A stretch of DNA of 64,000 nt from NCBI RefSeq assembly GCF_000244895.1, contig NZ_CM001441.1:1632226-1696225 (forward strand), in the 5' to 3' direction. Shown here piece after piece: positions 63,629 through 64,000 of the stretch. The notes under the pieces are model-generated. The model saw only the letters and a program-made list of their open reading frames with translations. It did not search any database and was not told the DNA's origin. This DNA is from Desulfosporosinus youngiae DSM 17734. GTDB lineage: Bacteria; Bacillota; Desulfitobacteriia; Desulfitobacteriales; Desulfitobacteriaceae. The stretch's first letter is position 1; each line of letters opens with the position of its first letter. A program made the position numbers and the translations under genes.

Positions 63629-63701
63629 AAAGTATTGAGAATAGTCTGAAAATATACTAAACTTAAAACACTTTATATTGACAGATGAAAGGGAGCAACG
63701 A

Positions 63702-64000
63702 ATGGCCGGAAAACGTTGGATTTTAGTTATCATAATCTTGGCTCTGGGATTATCAGGTTGTCATAGCAGAGTTATAGATGGGCAGCAAGTTAATAAGGAA
63801 GACAAAATAATCATTAAGTTTTCCCATGTCGTTGACGAAAACACTCCCAAGGGACTGGCAGCTATTCGCTTTGCTCAGCTTATCTCAGAACGCTCCGGCG
63901 GCTCAATCGAAGTTCAGGTTTTTCCAAACTCTCAATTATTTAAGGATGGCGAAGAATTTGAGGCTTTAAGCCGGGGAGATGTACAAATGATTGCCCCGGC
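63702..64000 (+). CDS. dctP: TRAP transporter substrate-binding lipoprotein DctP, cut off by the window end
   Basis: The first 99 codons are present. A hydrophobic leader ends in the lipobox GLSGC, so the product is an exported lipoprotein. The mature start IIIKFSHVVDENTPKGLAAI and the segment ISERSGGSIEVQVFPNSQLF are typical of DctP solute receptors for dicarboxylates. The ribosome site AAAGGGAGC precedes ATG 63702. It lies downstream of the CitA/CitB-type regulators, which supports dicarboxylate import; dctQ and dctM are expected beyond the window. Confidence 0.9.
   Translation, partial: MAGKRWILVIIILALGLSGCHSRVIDGQQVNKEDKIIIKFSHVVDENTPKGLAAIRFAQLISERSGGSIEVQVFPNSQLFKDGEEFEALSRGDVQMIAP

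Overview
The window comes from a low-to-mid GC, anaerobic Firmicute of the Desulfosporosinus/Desulfitobacterium type. Supporting evidence is a bacterial pyrrolysine (pyl) operon with a separate N-terminal synthetase piece, tetrahydrofolate- and corrinoid-dependent C1 genes, a butyrate kinase/phosphotransbutyrylase pair, a type III glutamine synthetase, strong Gram-positive ribosome binding sites and sigma-54 promoters. The genus is inferred from gene content; no sequence search was run.

Layout. (1) 1-3640: 3' part of a 23S rRNA gene, an intact 5S rRNA, then two more 5S-like units interrupted by three copies of a ~127-bp hairpin-rich element. (2) 3834-10421: an operon for an NMT1/SsuABC-type ABC transporter, a BadF/HgdC-type ATPase, a 2-hydroxyacyl-CoA dehydratase-like/double-cubane protein, a corrinoid protein and an MtaA-like methyltransferase. 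(3) 10440-12200: hairpins, a fourth, orphan copy of the 5S-associated element, small membrane proteins and a deleted Uma2 gene. (4) 12228-19263: a thiolase-like protein, a two-gene DNA repair/modification pair (radical SAM plus partner), an NlpC/P60 hydrolase, and buk-ptb. (5) 19687-30370: two small ORFs, a giant 2857-residue cyclic beta-1,2-glucan synthase, a universal stress protein and GalU, which would supply UDP-glucose to the synthase. (6) 30428-36164: small hypothetical genes, indolepyruvate oxidoreductase IorAB, an Arc-like/SPFH pair on the minus strand, and an SDR dehydrogenase. (7) 36511-40392: the operon pylB-pylC-pylD-pylSn. (8) 40507-52432: a 13-gene ethanolamine microcompartment locus that mixes Eut and Pdu parts. 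(9) 52808-57940: C1 genes: a methylcorrinoid/methyl-THF methyltransferase, a corrinoid reductive activator, a MetF-MetV fusion and a small companion. (10) 58148-64000: Uma2, glnN (minus strand) with a leader attenuator, a CitA/DcuS-type two-component system, and the start of a TRAP transporter gene.

How the parts connect. Regions 7, 8 and 9 each begin with a nearly identical -24/-12 (sigma-54) promoter, TTGGCAT-N4-TTTGCA-like, with exactly 10 bases between the GG and GC. Dyads of the form TGACT(T)...(A)AGTCA lie upstream of at least two of them. This suggests one sigma-54 regulon that co-ordinates pyrrolysine synthesis (needed for methylamine methyltransferases), ethanolamine breakdown and methyl-group oxidation or assimilation, as would suit growth on betaine, choline or methylamine-type amines. 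pylD ends in UAG and is in frame with the downstream pylSn, so amber read-through would make a PylD-PylSn fusion.

The most unusual items are the small element interrupting 5S rRNA copies, the ABC/activase/double-cubane/corrinoid/methyltransferase operon of unknown substrate, the shared sigma-54 promoters, the in-frame amber junction in pyl, and four 9-bp iterons in front of the TRAP transporter gene.
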